A DNA stretch of 64,000 nucleotides, taken from positions 91,923,845 to 91,987,844 of the forward strand of contig NC_087062.1 in NCBI RefSeq assembly GCF_963678635.1, read 5' to 3'. The notes under the pieces were generated by a model. It saw nothing but the letters and a program-made list of their open reading frames with translations, was not told where the DNA came from and ran no database searches. This DNA comes from Symsagittifera roscoffensis. Taxonomy: Eukaryota; Xenacoelomorpha; Acoela; Convolutidae. Positions 11,701 to 23,005 of the stretch are shown piece after piece; the first letter of the stretch is position 1, and every line of letters begins with the position of its first letter. A program made the translations under genes and the position numbers.

Positions 11701-14700
11701 GAAAAGCAACTCTCTCTCTCGAAATTTATTGTTTAAATTGAATCAAGACAACTAAAAAAAACCTGCAGCTCATATCATTGACAAACGAAAGTCAAATTTT
11801 CTTCTACCCGATTATATTAAAACGGAAACAGGGCACGAGACTTACGATGCGTGATAGAAGATAGTGACGAAGGCATGTCTAATGTCCTTGCGCATTGTCT
11901 CAAATTGTTCTACCGATTCCAGAGTTCCCACCTGTCGAGCAGTCTCCTTGCCCTGTTTGGACCCCCTCTCAGGAAGTACAATTGCGGCTAATTTGTTCTC
12001 TACAAACTCGCGTAAGGCCTCGAATTCCCTGGCACCTGAGTAACTTCCGAGCTACAACATCATATGGGATCCAATAAATGAGTGTGCATAGTAGCAGATT
12101 TACAGGATAGTCCCCTTTGAGTCTACATTACCATATCCTTTTGAAACATGATCTAATGAAAAACTTTAAAATCTTACCTACATACATTGCAAATTACAGA
12201 AACCTATGTTTTACCAGACAATAAATATCATGGAATAATTTCTGAGCCGCACTAATTTACCGCCTACGCTACGGGTTTTAAGAGAAATCTGGTAAAAGAT
12301 ACGCATTAATTATCCAAAATTGATAATAAACAAACGCCTATAACTTACCGAAAAGTGATCATAGGTAAAATACATTTTTAATTCTGAGCTCAGCATATCG
12401 ATACTCTTCGGATGTTATAAAAATCCCGACGAAACACAGCGAAACAAAAGTCGAAATTTAATCGAATAAAACCGCAAAGAGCTTAAATAATATTCTGTCA
12501 CTTTCAGATATTGAAAACATAGCCAACAAACAGTTGGAAAAGCTTCAATGAACTCAGCTAAACAGAACAAAAAACAAATTCAAAAGTCAAAAAAAAAATC
12601 TGAAAATAGAACTATACCACATTTTGTTGATCAACACTTTTTTCATTAAGGTAGCTCAAGAGAAAACTGAATTAATGGGTATTTTTTTTATTCCACTGGA
12701 AAATCCTTTTAAAATTAAAATCGACATCCGAACCTTTGAGTACTTCGTTTTTTTAGCGAAACTTCCGCTTTCTTAATTGGAGAGCGTAATTGACTTTAAA
12801 ATCTTTCTACCAAATGAAATTCAATTGAAGCAAAAAAACAAATAGTCGAATCGCAAAATTCAATTTTACCTTAATCAACAACTTTTTTCTTAGAAAAACT
12901 TTAAAAATCAATGCGACAAAGGCTAAGCTTCGCAAACACTAGCAAAACACAAAAAGCAGCTCTATGGTGCACTAAGAAAAAATAGAAATAGGACTCGAAT
13001 TAGTAGAAACTAGCGCAGATCTCGAACAAATGGTGCTTCAAATAGATCGTTGAACAAAAAAAGAAGTTCTGAAAAGATGTCCCAACACAGCAATATTTAA
13101 TGAAACCATGAAGATAAACTGATCGTCTATCTCGAAAACCAAATTTATTTGAGCAGACTAAATTAGAGGGCAGCGTTGTTAACCTTTATTGTACCCTGAC
13201 AGCATTCCACCATAGGGTTGAGAATTTCAGTTTGTATTAGTTTTTTAATCTAAGTCTTTGTGAAGTATTAAAAAAATCACGAGAAACGCCAATATCGGAA
13301 GCAAAACAGATTTGAACAATAAAAGTTAGAGGCCAAATAGTTTTTTTACCCTGACAGTGCCCCTGAACAAACCTTGACAGAAACACATGGTTAGGGTTGA
13401 GAAATTCAAGATTGTTTAGTTTTTTATCTAAGTTTTTTTGGCAAAATTGAAAAAAAATTATCATAAAAATGGTCACATCTCGGAAACCAAAAGAATTTGA
13501 GCAGTCATATTTTGACGCAACAATTGCAACCCTTGAGTTTGCCCTGACAGGGTCCCACTATGAGGTTGAGAAATTCAATTTAACTGTGGATTATATGCTA
13601 TATTGAAAGAGTTATTTGTAAAAGACAAAAAATAAACTCAAAAATGCCAGACCAAGGTTGGGAAAAAAGTGAACTCGTAATGTGACATTGGCATGCTTTT
13701 GTAATTTGAAAACAGCATAGGTTTACCTCTTTCCCTTGTCTGAAGTAGATCAAAGTCGGGAATCCTTTCACTTTGTATTTGGCACAGCTCTCCTTGTTGT
13801 TCGTACAGTCAATCTGAAGAACATACAAATCTTACAGATAAATATCCATATCATGTCATTTGTTTCTGTATGATTGAGAACCTATGTTCCTTTTTTTATC
13901 ATAATCAGAAGTGGGATTCATTGTACTTCATTGTACTGTATTTGCACAACGAATTCATCGAAACTTAAAAAATTACTTTGTTAATAAACACTTTATCATT
14001 AAAATGATTGAAAGACACGATTTCAGGGGTTGATCAGATTAAGTGCCTGGCTTATTTAGTAGTAATACTCTTCGTGATTTATATTGTACGAGTAAATGAA
14101 TTCAAATAAAAATCCGATATTCCAATTTGATCATGATGGCTTTCCCCATTAGAACAGTTGATACACACAAAGCTGCAATCTCAATTTCGCTCTCTCTACT
14201 CATCTTCACTTACTCGACTTATTCTGATTGACAAATAACTCTGGTAACTCTCGGCCAGTTTTTCCCATGTCGGCATCAGCTTCTTGCAATGCCCACACCA
14301 AGGCGCGTAGAACATGACGAAGGCGTCGTTGTGACTGATATGGTGGGCGAACTGACAGTCCACTAGCTCCCACATTCCCTTCTCATTGGGTTTGGACTTG
14401 CTACACTTCTTCTTTGATTCCTCGACCTGATCCCCAGTCGAAATTTCTGTTCCGTTCACGCGGTTGTTTAGGAAGTTTGTCAGAGAAGTAACGTCTCGGC
14501 CTCCTGTATATTTTTCAACCTAAGACCATGGACTTATTTGAAGAAAGTGAAAAGAAATCAATTAGAAGGTCAACAAAGCGCACTGTTTATCCGAAATATT
14601 GCAATGGCTGGTAACTAAAAACATAGTCAAGTTTTTGTTGCTTTGTTAGAAAACATTTCGAACCACAGACGCAGCAGAAATGATGTTTGAAAGGCACGAT

Positions 14701-17700
14701 ATTTCAAAAGGTTATTCTTTTTGAACCAAAATTTAGGAGCTCACTATTCGATGCTCAATGGACAGTCTTCTGAGAAAGACGTAGCTCCGCCATAGAAATA
14801 AATATAAAACACAACAACGAAAGTACATTTTTTGAGCGGAATAAGCAGGGAAAGGTATGCCTAGAAGACAGCTTTTTAGGTCCACCGAATATAAATTATC
14901 TTCCTTCGGAAATTTTGAAGCTGTTTGGCATCATAGTACCTTCCTATATTTTACTACCATACTCCAAATGAATAGAACGATAGAGTTAACCTTCAGTTTT
15001 TGAGAAATGCAACCAAGGCTGAGATGATTTAATTAAAAAATTCAGTTATAACCACGCCGGCAAAGTAGAATCGATAACAACTGTTTCCACATGTGAGAAA
15101 AAGATTCTAACGACTGCTCACCTCTTTTCCGTCCTTGATGTACTTGACAGTTGGGAATCCGTGGACGTCAAATTTGCCACACACTGACTTGTACTTGGTG
15201 CAATCCAACTTCACAATGTTCACATTGTCGACTGAGGCCAAGTTAGCAGCCAACTCTGCCCAAGCAGGCGCCATACGCTTACAGTGGCCACACCTGAGCG
15301 AAAACAACTTCATAATTATCATCAATAATTAGAAAAGAAAAGATTGCAAACTGACTGTTGGGGGGAAGCAGATCAATGTTTATTGAATCGAAAATGTATT
15401 GCAGGCTAGCGAATAGAAAATGAGAACTGTAAAAATTTCAGATCAATCGTACAATTACCCCCCCCCCCCCCCAATCGATTTAGGGGGGGGGGGGGGGGGG
15501 GGGGGGGATGAGAAAATATGGATTTTTCAAAAGCTAACATGAAGTATAGTCTAAATGCCTTTAAATTAAACGTATTACTTAGTAAAACTGAACTAAAAAA
15601 AATTATTTGTGTAATTAACAGCAAACATATGCAATCCCGCATAAAAAAATGTAATAACCAATTATATTTGCTCGTTTGTATGAAATGCATATTTCATAAA
15701 GAATTATTTTTCAGAATTAATACATGCTGGGGGAGGGCAATCTACGTAGGTCACTTAGGGTGGAGATTGTACGGTTGATCCAAAGTTCCATGCAAAAAAA
15801 ACTGTCTAGGAACACAACCACCAGCATTAAACAAGCTTTTATTATTTACCGAACAAACATTTAGCTGACAAAACGTGGGTACACGCCAATTGAGCCGATA
15901 AAAAACAGCCACAACCCACCGAAATTATTTTAATAAAACTTATCAATCTTTGCCCTTCAAATAACTTAAAATAAATTGAGTCAGAAAAAAATTAAGGGCC
16001 GAAATAGTTTAGGCTGGATAAAACTTTTAAGCGAAAAGAAAAACAGAAGTGCAATTTTTACTGGAAAACAGATTTGTCAGAAAGTTGTTACCAGGAAACA
16101 AAGTCTAGTTCCTTTCTTTCGCAAATTGTACTTAATTCATTCAGTTAGTGCAAAAAGATGAAAGCATGATTGAAAGTAAAATTGTAGAAAGTAGTAAGAA
16201 ACCTCGAATTACTAAAAACTCGAAAGCATAATATATCGCGGACGCATAATATATCGCGAACACTGGCCACCATTAAAGCAGAGAACAGATGCTATGAAAT
16301 TTCCAATGCTACAGATTGTGATTATAGCAAAAAGGCCACCAGATAAGTGGAAACTTCTATTGAACACTTTTATATGCGAGTTAGGTAAAAAAAGAAGATT
16401 CGTCCTAAAAAACTACGCTCGCAAGTGTAAACACATATACAAAGATGCGTTTCGCAAGCAACAGCGATGAAATGGCAAAAGGTAGCTATTAAAAAGTTTC
16501 AAAAAAGAGACAAAAGAAAAGAATAAAAAAAACTCTTGCTTGGAGCCTCCGACCAGGTTCGGGAGATAATGAGACTTACTGCTATCTAGATGCTATAAAA
16601 AGTAAAGTCTATGCAGCAATGTTATCAAATGAATTAAAACTATTGCTACATGTCGGAATTGAATCCCCCACCTTAGACTAGGTGCAAACGATTTGCATTG
16701 AAACAAGATGATCACCAAGAGAGCCCCTTTTACTTGCAAGTTCGGTTGGAAAAAATTAGAACTCGCTATAAGACGCTACACTCGTTAACTCGCATGTGTA
16801 ATTAGTATGGAAACAAATATCTATTCCAGCCGTAGTCAAGACAACACTTAGGTTGACGACAATTGAGCCGAAAAAACTTTCCAAGCTTTACGCCCCACCA
16901 AAAAATAGCTTTTTCAGACGGTAAATTATGAGTCAAGCCAGTTAAAAAATCAGTATCTACCAACAGAAAAAACCACCTCGAGCACAAACATTCTAACAAC
17001 TTCTCAAAAAAGTCAATTTCGATTGGCTGAACTTATAGAAAAAACGATTTCAAGTTCGGGTATAATGTTATATCTTTGATATTATACCATTACAGGAACT
17101 TCAATTGTTTCTGATCGAGATTTTTTGCCGGTAATGATGATAACTTGGCGCTAATAGTCACTCTCTACGAATCGGCTTTTTTCCAATATATTTTAATCCG
17201 TCGCTTTCAACGAGTTGTCGCCTTTCCCCAATTAGAAATTCCTGAATTTTGACTAATATAAAATTACCATGGAGCGTAGAACTTGACCAAACTGTGGCCA
17301 GTCTTCACGCCCTCTTCGAAGTTACAATCCTGCAGCTCTAGAAGTCCGTTATCACCAGATGGCACACTACACGGCTCCACTGTCGGTTCCGGCTCCTAAA
17401 ACACTCAGCACAATTGTCTCCAAACTCGAAAAAAAAATTTTTTCCAAGGAACCGCTAAACGAAGCTTCTAAAAGTAGTTTTGGTTCTTAAAATCAAGTTT
17501 TTTTTAGCCTAAATGGTTCCGGCTTCTAAAACACTCAGCACAATAAATTAACTGAACGACACTGAAAAACAAATTGGCCAACTATTAGAAAAAACTATTG
17601 TTTCACTGATTTTAAATGCGGATCTAACTTTTTGCATTTCCTCATGTGAAAAACTAGGAAGAACAAAAAGTTTATTTCTCTAAATACATTTACTTCATTT

Positions 17701-20700
17701 CCAATAATTTCTATTCGGTTCGTTCAACAACAACTCGTTCAATTTCCGTTCACGATAAGTCTTAGTTTTTGCCAATATCACATCCTCGAGCTCGGCTGTA
17801 AACTCGAATAGCTTCATGTAGACATTTTTCTGACTGCCCTGAAAGATAGTTTTCAGTTTCTGGATTTTTCCATCCGACAAAGCGCAATTCAGACCCAACT
17901 CGTAGCTGAATTCAACAATGAAATGCCCCGGAAGCTCGCTAGGAATGAATTATTTGTTCGCGCATTGGTCGCATTTTATCCCTTACCGGTAATGATGTTT
18001 TCATAACACCTTTCGAATTTATAAATATCATCAATTCACAAAAACCCATTTTATTTACCTAAAAATACACGCCGTTTTTTTTGCTGCGTTATATTTGCAA
18101 TCGATTAAAAGTCATTAAAAGTCAGTTGCCAAGAAAATTGGTCCAATTTCACTGTAGTTTATAAGATCATACAAAGCTTTTAGAAACTTCAGATTTCTCA
18201 GGGAAGCGACCAATACTCATGAAATAGCAGAACACTACTATCATTTTGGCTCTCTTTCTCTCGCGTTGAAAAGGAATCCCAGTGTAAATAGAGTATTTGG
18301 AGACATTCAGTACAGTCCCAAACTTCTCGAAGTGGTCAACGATAGCATCGCAGCTCAGGAGATTTCCATCTGTCCTATAAAGCAATAGTACTTTGTTTTT
18401 TTTTAAATAGACGGCAGACTTATGTTAGGAAATCCATGCGAAGTTTTCTTCTTTAATTCGTGTTTCATAGGCAATTGTTATAATGAGAAGCGAATAGAAA
18501 AACTTCAACGCCAGCGGATCCAAGATACAACTCTTGAATTTTCAAGAAATCCCCATTTCTCGTTGAAATCGCTGGACCAAATTGCAGAAAGCTATAATTA
18601 CATAGGCGTCGTTTTGATCAGGAGTTTGTGATCCCGTGACGTTGCGGGAGTCTCCAGTTGACGTTCAGGTTCCACAGATGCTTCAAACTGGAATTGAGCT
18701 GTCAACACTGAACTCCGAGGTGCATCCAACAGCATCTGAGGAGCGGTAGAAGTCATCATGGACTCTGTTGGACAACGAGGAGTCATGGCTTCCAATGGCG
18801 TTTCAAATTGAAACTGAGGAGCTGCGATCGCAACCTTTTCCCGAGTTTTTTCTTTAGAGCTGTCTTCAACTGCCTTAAAGGAAGGCGATAAATTGTCGTC
18901 GCTTCCTTCACTTTCTTCATCCGAGTTTAATTGGTTTCTTCTCGAGAACCGGCTAAAAACTGCTGCATCAGTTGAGATTGAACTTTGCTGACCGCTTAGT
19001 AGTTTCGGCAAGGAAGTAAGATACCGCTCTTCCTCCGCAACTTTCAGCTCTATTTTCGGCTGTTTTCTTGGGATCTTGAAATCTCCCCTCAGTCGATTTT
19101 CACTCGAAGTAGTTTCGTAAGACATTGTCAAACAGTAATTTTGGATGATTAATTGCAGTCAAGAAAAAGCAGCGAAGCTGTGCTGTCTTTTCGAAAGAAA
19201 AATTTAGTTGAAGGTCGAGGAAAAAAGAGCTTTTTCATCGTCTATAGTTTTTAACAAACTTATTGGACGTCTTAAATTTCTGAAATAATTCTGGCCTTGA
19301 GACAGTTAAATTGAGTTGAAAATACAACCCAATTTTCAAAATTGCGTTTGAAATGTCACAAGAACAAACCAAAAATATTGCGCTTTTTCAGAGGTCAGTT
19401 TTTTTAATATAACTTCAAGCCTTTAATTTCAAAAATTTTCATTCAGCAGCAATCTCACATACAATTTTTCAAAAGTACAAGAACACAAAAAACGCCAACA
19501 AAAAGGCAATTGCGAAACTTCGAAGAACTATTGCTCATAAGTTTAAGCTTGAAGGTCAGAATTGTTTCGAAAGTTTAAGACGTTGTCCGACAAATTTGTT
19601 GAAAGCTATATTAAATTATGCCAAAATGATGGCAGTATAGTTTAGTATAACACGCAGCAAAAAGTTGGAACAAACAAATACAATTTAAAAGACCAATCTG
19701 CCAATTTTGAGCAACGTTTGCATGCAAATTTAAATTTTTTTCTTGACTTAGGCTTTCTATGCAAAATTTGACTCAAATAGGTCTTTTGCTCTTTTTAATT
19801 AGTTTTGTCTGTTGCAACGTTTTGCAACTCTCTATTATAATTAGTAGCAAAAAGTTCGGACAGACAGAAATAATTAAAATGAGCAATCAGTGCTTTTTGA
19901 CGCTTTTTTGCATGCAAAATCTGAAGCCGGACAACTTTGAACTTTTTGTCAGACCAAATTCGAAAAGCAAGATCGTCGATTATCCGAGTTTTTATTTCCG
20001 CTGATGTCTAGGCAATTGCTCTTTTTAATTAATTCTGTCTGTCCGAACTTTTTGCAATTCTCTATAACGGACAGCGTCTTAAATATTTGAAATAATTCCG
20101 ACCTTGAGACAATGAAAGGGCGTTGTATTTTAATTTGTAGCAGAAAAAAAGTCGCAGATAGAAGAAATTAATTAAAAAGAGTAGTTGACCTATTTTGAAA
20201 AAAATTTGCATGCTAATGCTCTTTTTAATTTTTTCTGTGTGATCAAACTTTTTGCACCTCCCTAAATCTCAATGTGGTCTGAAACATCAAAAATGCATGC
20301 AAAATGAAAATATTGCACGTTTTAGTCATCTCTGTTAAAATGGACAGACTGCTCTTTTTATTCATCTCTGTTTGTCTGAGCATTTTGCAACTCTCTAGGG
20401 TATTCGAATTGTCAAAAGATCAATGCAACAGGATAACGCTTTGTCGGATACGTCCATTTTTTGCCTAATTTCAAGACAACAAATAAAAAAAATCTATTCA
20501 ACAATGACCTGCGGTCAGAGACGAAAAGAATAACACAATTCCTCAAAGAGCTATTTTAACTTAGTTTAAGCTTGAATGTCAAGTTTTTCAAAACTTTCAA
20601 ACGTTGTCCAATAAATTTGTCAAAAACTATATCTTTTCGGCAGTCAACGAATCAGAACGGTTGACTAAATAAGGACTGCTCAATTTGACAATGGAAAAGA

Positions 20701-23005
20701 GTTCTCAACCCTTTAAAATATTCAAAATCTCATCAAACAAAATCTTACAAACAGAGCAACTGAACTCCAAAGCCTGCGCGAACTTCTGGTTTCAGGTCGA
20801 AATCCCATGGGAAATTTCAACATAAAACTCTTAAAACACCTCAAACACAATCCTGAATTAAAGAAACATATCAATTTTTCAATCAAATGGCACAAATTAA
20901 ATTTACTAAGCCGAAACAATATTCAGCCGCAACCAATAAAACAAAAAAAAAGAAAACAAGGATATCCGGTTGCTGCACAAATAGCATATTATGTTCCGAC
21001 CCTCATTCATAAACTACAAAAATAGATTGTTTCTTTTTTCTTCAATTAGTGTCGTTTGTCGTGCGTGGTGAGAGAACTACACAAATGCGTAGAACGTTAG
21101 TAACTCAGGCAAAATCTATAACAATTGTCTCCAAAAAATGAACAAATTTTTCCATTTTTTGCAGAAAACTTTTTTGAAAACCTTTTTTTGCCAAGGAACC
21201 GCTAAGTGAAGGTTCCAAAACTAGTCTTTGTTTGTGAAGTCATGTTTTATTAGCCTAAATGATCAATTTTATTTTAACAAACGTTCGAAATTCAGCTCGC
21301 TCGAAAGAGGACAAAATTTCAAAAACTCAAACAGAGGTTTAATACTCTAAAATTTCAACACAGGGATAATTTGTTGACATTTATATGTTTCGAATCTGGA
21401 CTGAAAAAGCTTTAATAAGATATATCACACGAATTATTATTGGTAATTAATTTTGCATGGAAAACTAAAAAATATGAAGAAAAAACTAAACTACACAAGA
21501 ATACAAAGTTTCTCTCCATTTTCAAAGGTCGAACAAAATCTTATGCAAAAAAAACAAGTTAGTAAATTGACCAAGTAACAGGACATCTGCGTATTATAGT
21601 AATTTAGTAAATAGTAAAAATTTTCATGCTTTAAAAATTAAGACAAAATTAGCATACAAACAAAACTCGAATTCAGATCTTTGGGTGCAAAGAAATCCTC
21701 GCTCCCTATAGACCAAGCCTTGGAAGCTGTTCAAGTTCAATAATAAATCAATTCAATGGTATGATGGAAAGTTGTTTGATTACAAGACACCTGCTCTCGA
21801 GAGTGTTATTAACCTTAAATTAGTACTTGAAAGCAATTAAGATGTTTAAGTTGGCCGATAGAGCCATGAATTTGGCAGCAATTGATTTAAAAAATAAATT
21901 CCTTTCTCATTAAACTAACCACATTAACACAAAGGCAAATTCAAATGAGTTGCCGTGCAACAAAAAATGTTTTATTCTCCTGAAATATGTTCTCGAATTT
22001 TTTTTTCTGTGCCAGAGCACAATCGAAAGAACATAACCAAACTGAAAAGCTCTTTAAATTCAAAATCGTTTACCTTTCAAATCTGATCTAAAATTAGAGA
22101 AAAAATGGTTGCCTTCTTATTATAGACGTAGTTTGCTTCACTACGACACCATAAAAATCAGAAATGGCTCAGTATAAAACTAACCACAGATTCTGGGTTC
22201 AAAGTTGCTTTGATGAACTTCTCAAACGCTTCAATTTCGCGGCCGCCAGTATACTTGGTCCCGTCAAGAATGCCTTTCTTGTACATCTTCAGCCTAAAAT
22301 AATGAACATGATAAAATTATAAGCAAATTCACTTAGGTGGTATATAAACCAGCTGAAGTATTTATTAACCAGCTGCCATATAAGCCAGCCGATATACGGA
22401 GCTGTCACATAATAATGAAGTTAAAGTTGTAACAGCTCCGAAAAATATGCAAATTTTCACTAAAATGACGTAACTTTGGCTGGTTTATTCACACTCGTTC
22501 ACTTACCATCAAAACAGTTTCAACAAAACTGTATATCGGTTTATTTTAGTCGGCTTAAAATGCTGAATGATAACAGGAAAGTTTTTTTCAATCGAAAAAA
22601 CCGAAATAAAATTATCGAGGATGCTATCTTATTAAAACGCAGATTAATGAACATTAAAAAAAATGTTTTTGAAGAAATTAAGACTTAAGTTACTTACGTT
22701 GGATATCCCGACACGCCATGCTTCTTACACGTGTATGATTCAACGGTGCAATCAACGGCTGCAATCTTTGTCTCCGAAGTTTCAGAGTTCATCTTCCCAC
22801 AGAACTCATTCCACTTGGGTTTCAACCTTTTGCAGTGGCCACACCATGGAGCATAGAACATCACAAAGTAGTTTGCACTTTTAACCGATTCCTCGAAGTT
22901 GGCTTCATCCAGAACTTCACAATTTGCTATATCTTCAGATTGCGCATCGTTGAATCCAAAGCATAGTAACAAAAGCAACGCAAATCCAGCAACAAACCGA
23001 CTCAT
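8704..23005 (-). CDS. ER protein disulfide isomerase, three CGHC domains plus inactive domain, RDEL tail
   Basis: Thiol-disulfide oxidoreductase of the ER lumen. Nine minus-strand exons: 22698-23005, 22185-22293, 17268-17395, 15122-15293, 14214-14519, 13727-13813, 11846-12051, 9397-9517 and 8704-8856. They total 1590 nt (529 codons plus stop) with all phases matching and GT-AG borders. Residues 1 to about 22 form a signal peptide. FYAPWCGHCK-type active sites fall at residues 55-58, 183-186 and 314-317, with cis-Pro segments GYPT, GFPT and GFPT. The C-terminal region (exons 7-9) looks like a thioredoxin fold without CxxC and ends RDEL, a KDEL-type retrieval signal. Three CGHC sites match TXNDC5/ERp46 and PDIA5, but the inactive domain is last here, unlike PDIA5 where it is first. 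The exon 8 donor (GTCGCG) is weak; a GT nine bases on is also in frame and would add three residues. One intron hosts another gene. Confidence 0.9.
9020..9036 (+). repeat. Poly-C run
   Basis: Seventeen consecutive C in the last PDI intron. Simple sequence; the length may be imprecise in an assembly. Confidence 0.9.
9592..9740. repeat. Two further copies of the ~65-bp hairpin repeat
   Basis: Copies at about 9592-9655 and 9669-9740, same orientation as those at 5995-6238. One has GGGCGAGGCCCT in place of the perfect GAA-loop hairpin. They are followed, as in the first locus, by 359-bp repeat units. Confidence 0.7.
9860..10640. repeat. Two diverged units of the 359-bp repeat family
   Basis: Units at about 9860-10190 and 10290-10640 share the CGCGTTAATTG core, the AAAATGATCACAG segment and the CCACCCCGAGCACAAATATT tail with the 6281-7310 array. 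Small deletions break the exact period. They lie in a PDI intron. Confidence 0.75.
10641..11845. other. PDI intron, nothing recognised
   Basis: A/T-rich intronic sequence with no RNA gene, repeat or conserved ORF that I can see. Confidence 0.4.
12240..12520. repeat. Degenerate copy of the 359-bp repeat
   Basis: Recognisable by collinear words: ACGCATTAATTATCCAAAAT, GAAAAGTGATCATAGG, GAGCTCAG and a final TCTGTCACTTTC. Many substitutions make it older than the other copies. Confidence 0.55.
13100..13600 (+). repeat. Three stray satellite monomers inside a PDI intron
   Basis: Three diverged monomers with the diagnostic words of the 24.3-37.3 kb array, in the same orientation: CTCGAAAACCAAA, ATTTGAGCAG, CCCTGACAG, AGGGTTGAGAA. 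The right edge lies close to the end of exon 6 (13727). See the array entry for the family. Confidence 0.75.
15458..15507. repeat. C15 - loop - G25 homopolymer inverted repeat
   Basis: Fifteen C (15458-15472), ten bases AATCGATTTA, then twenty-five G (15483-15507), in the intron between PDI exons 3 and 4. It can form a perfect C/G hairpin, and the G-run alone a quadruplex. Confidence 0.9.
15510..17267. other. PDI intron with one tRNA-like fragment
   Basis: A/T-rich. On the minus strand at about 16650-16735 there is a tRNA-like fragment: a 5' segment GGGGCTCTCTTGGTGATCA, an inner hairpin TGCAAA-TCG-TTTGCA and a B-box-like GGATTCAATTCC. The ends do not pair convincingly. Otherwise nothing recognised. 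Confidence 0.35.
17671..17676 (-). promoter_or_regulatory. AATAAA polyadenylation signal of the nested gene
   Basis: Minus-strand AATAAA begins 19 bases past the TGA (17695-17697) of the nested gene. Confidence 0.5.
17695..19125 (-). CDS. RRM-like protein gene nested in the PDI intron
   Basis: Same strand as the host gene, inside the intron between PDI exons 2 and 3. Exon 1, 18602-19125 (ATG 19123-19125), encodes 174 residues of low-complexity Ser/Glu-rich sequence with two related motifs (PQFQFETPLEA, AQFQFEASVEP). A GTAATT donor leads in frame to an exon starting at 18374 (AG acceptor), whose translation CDAIVDHFEKFGTVLNVSK resembles helix 1 and strand 2 of an RRM; the frame stays open to 18167. 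A third exon, about 17695-17938, ends GHFIVEFSYELG...NRNYWK then TGA. I could not settle the exon 2/3 junction: no good donor has the phase needed by the first acceptor. RNA binding is inferred from the partial RRM likeness; the family is not recognised. Confidence 0.55.
19243..19610. mobile_element. MITE-like element A1 with ~60-bp terminal inverted repeats
   Basis: The left arm TATAGTTTTTAACAAACTTA... (19243-19302) is the imperfect reverse complement of the right arm ending ...AATTTGTTGAAAGCTATA (about 19551-19610). No ORF inside. A second pair of the same arms lies at 20063-20631. Confidence 0.6.
19658..19826. mobile_element. Short MITE-like element B1
   Basis: Starts GCAAAAAGTTGGAACAAAC and ends GTTGCAACGTTTTGC as an imperfect inverted repeat. 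Same family as 19847-20055. Confidence 0.5.
19847..20055. mobile_element. Short MITE-like element B2, ~40-bp terminal inverted repeats
   Basis: The left end GCAAAAAGTTCGGACAGACA (continuing through AATTAAAATGAGCAAT) mirrors the right end ATTGCTCTTTTTAATTAA...GTCCGAACTTTTTGC. This is the best-preserved copy of the B family. No coding capacity. Confidence 0.65.
20063..20631. mobile_element. MITE-like element A2 containing a B-family copy
   Basis: Arms of the A family at 20063-20115 and about 20568-20631. Inside, a B-family copy spans about 20140-20262, and a half copy lies near 20345-20395, so insertions appear nested. Confidence 0.5.
20633..22184. other. PDI intron, nothing recognised
   Basis: A/T-rich intron with no supported feature; the ORFs are short and random-looking. 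Confidence 0.4.
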
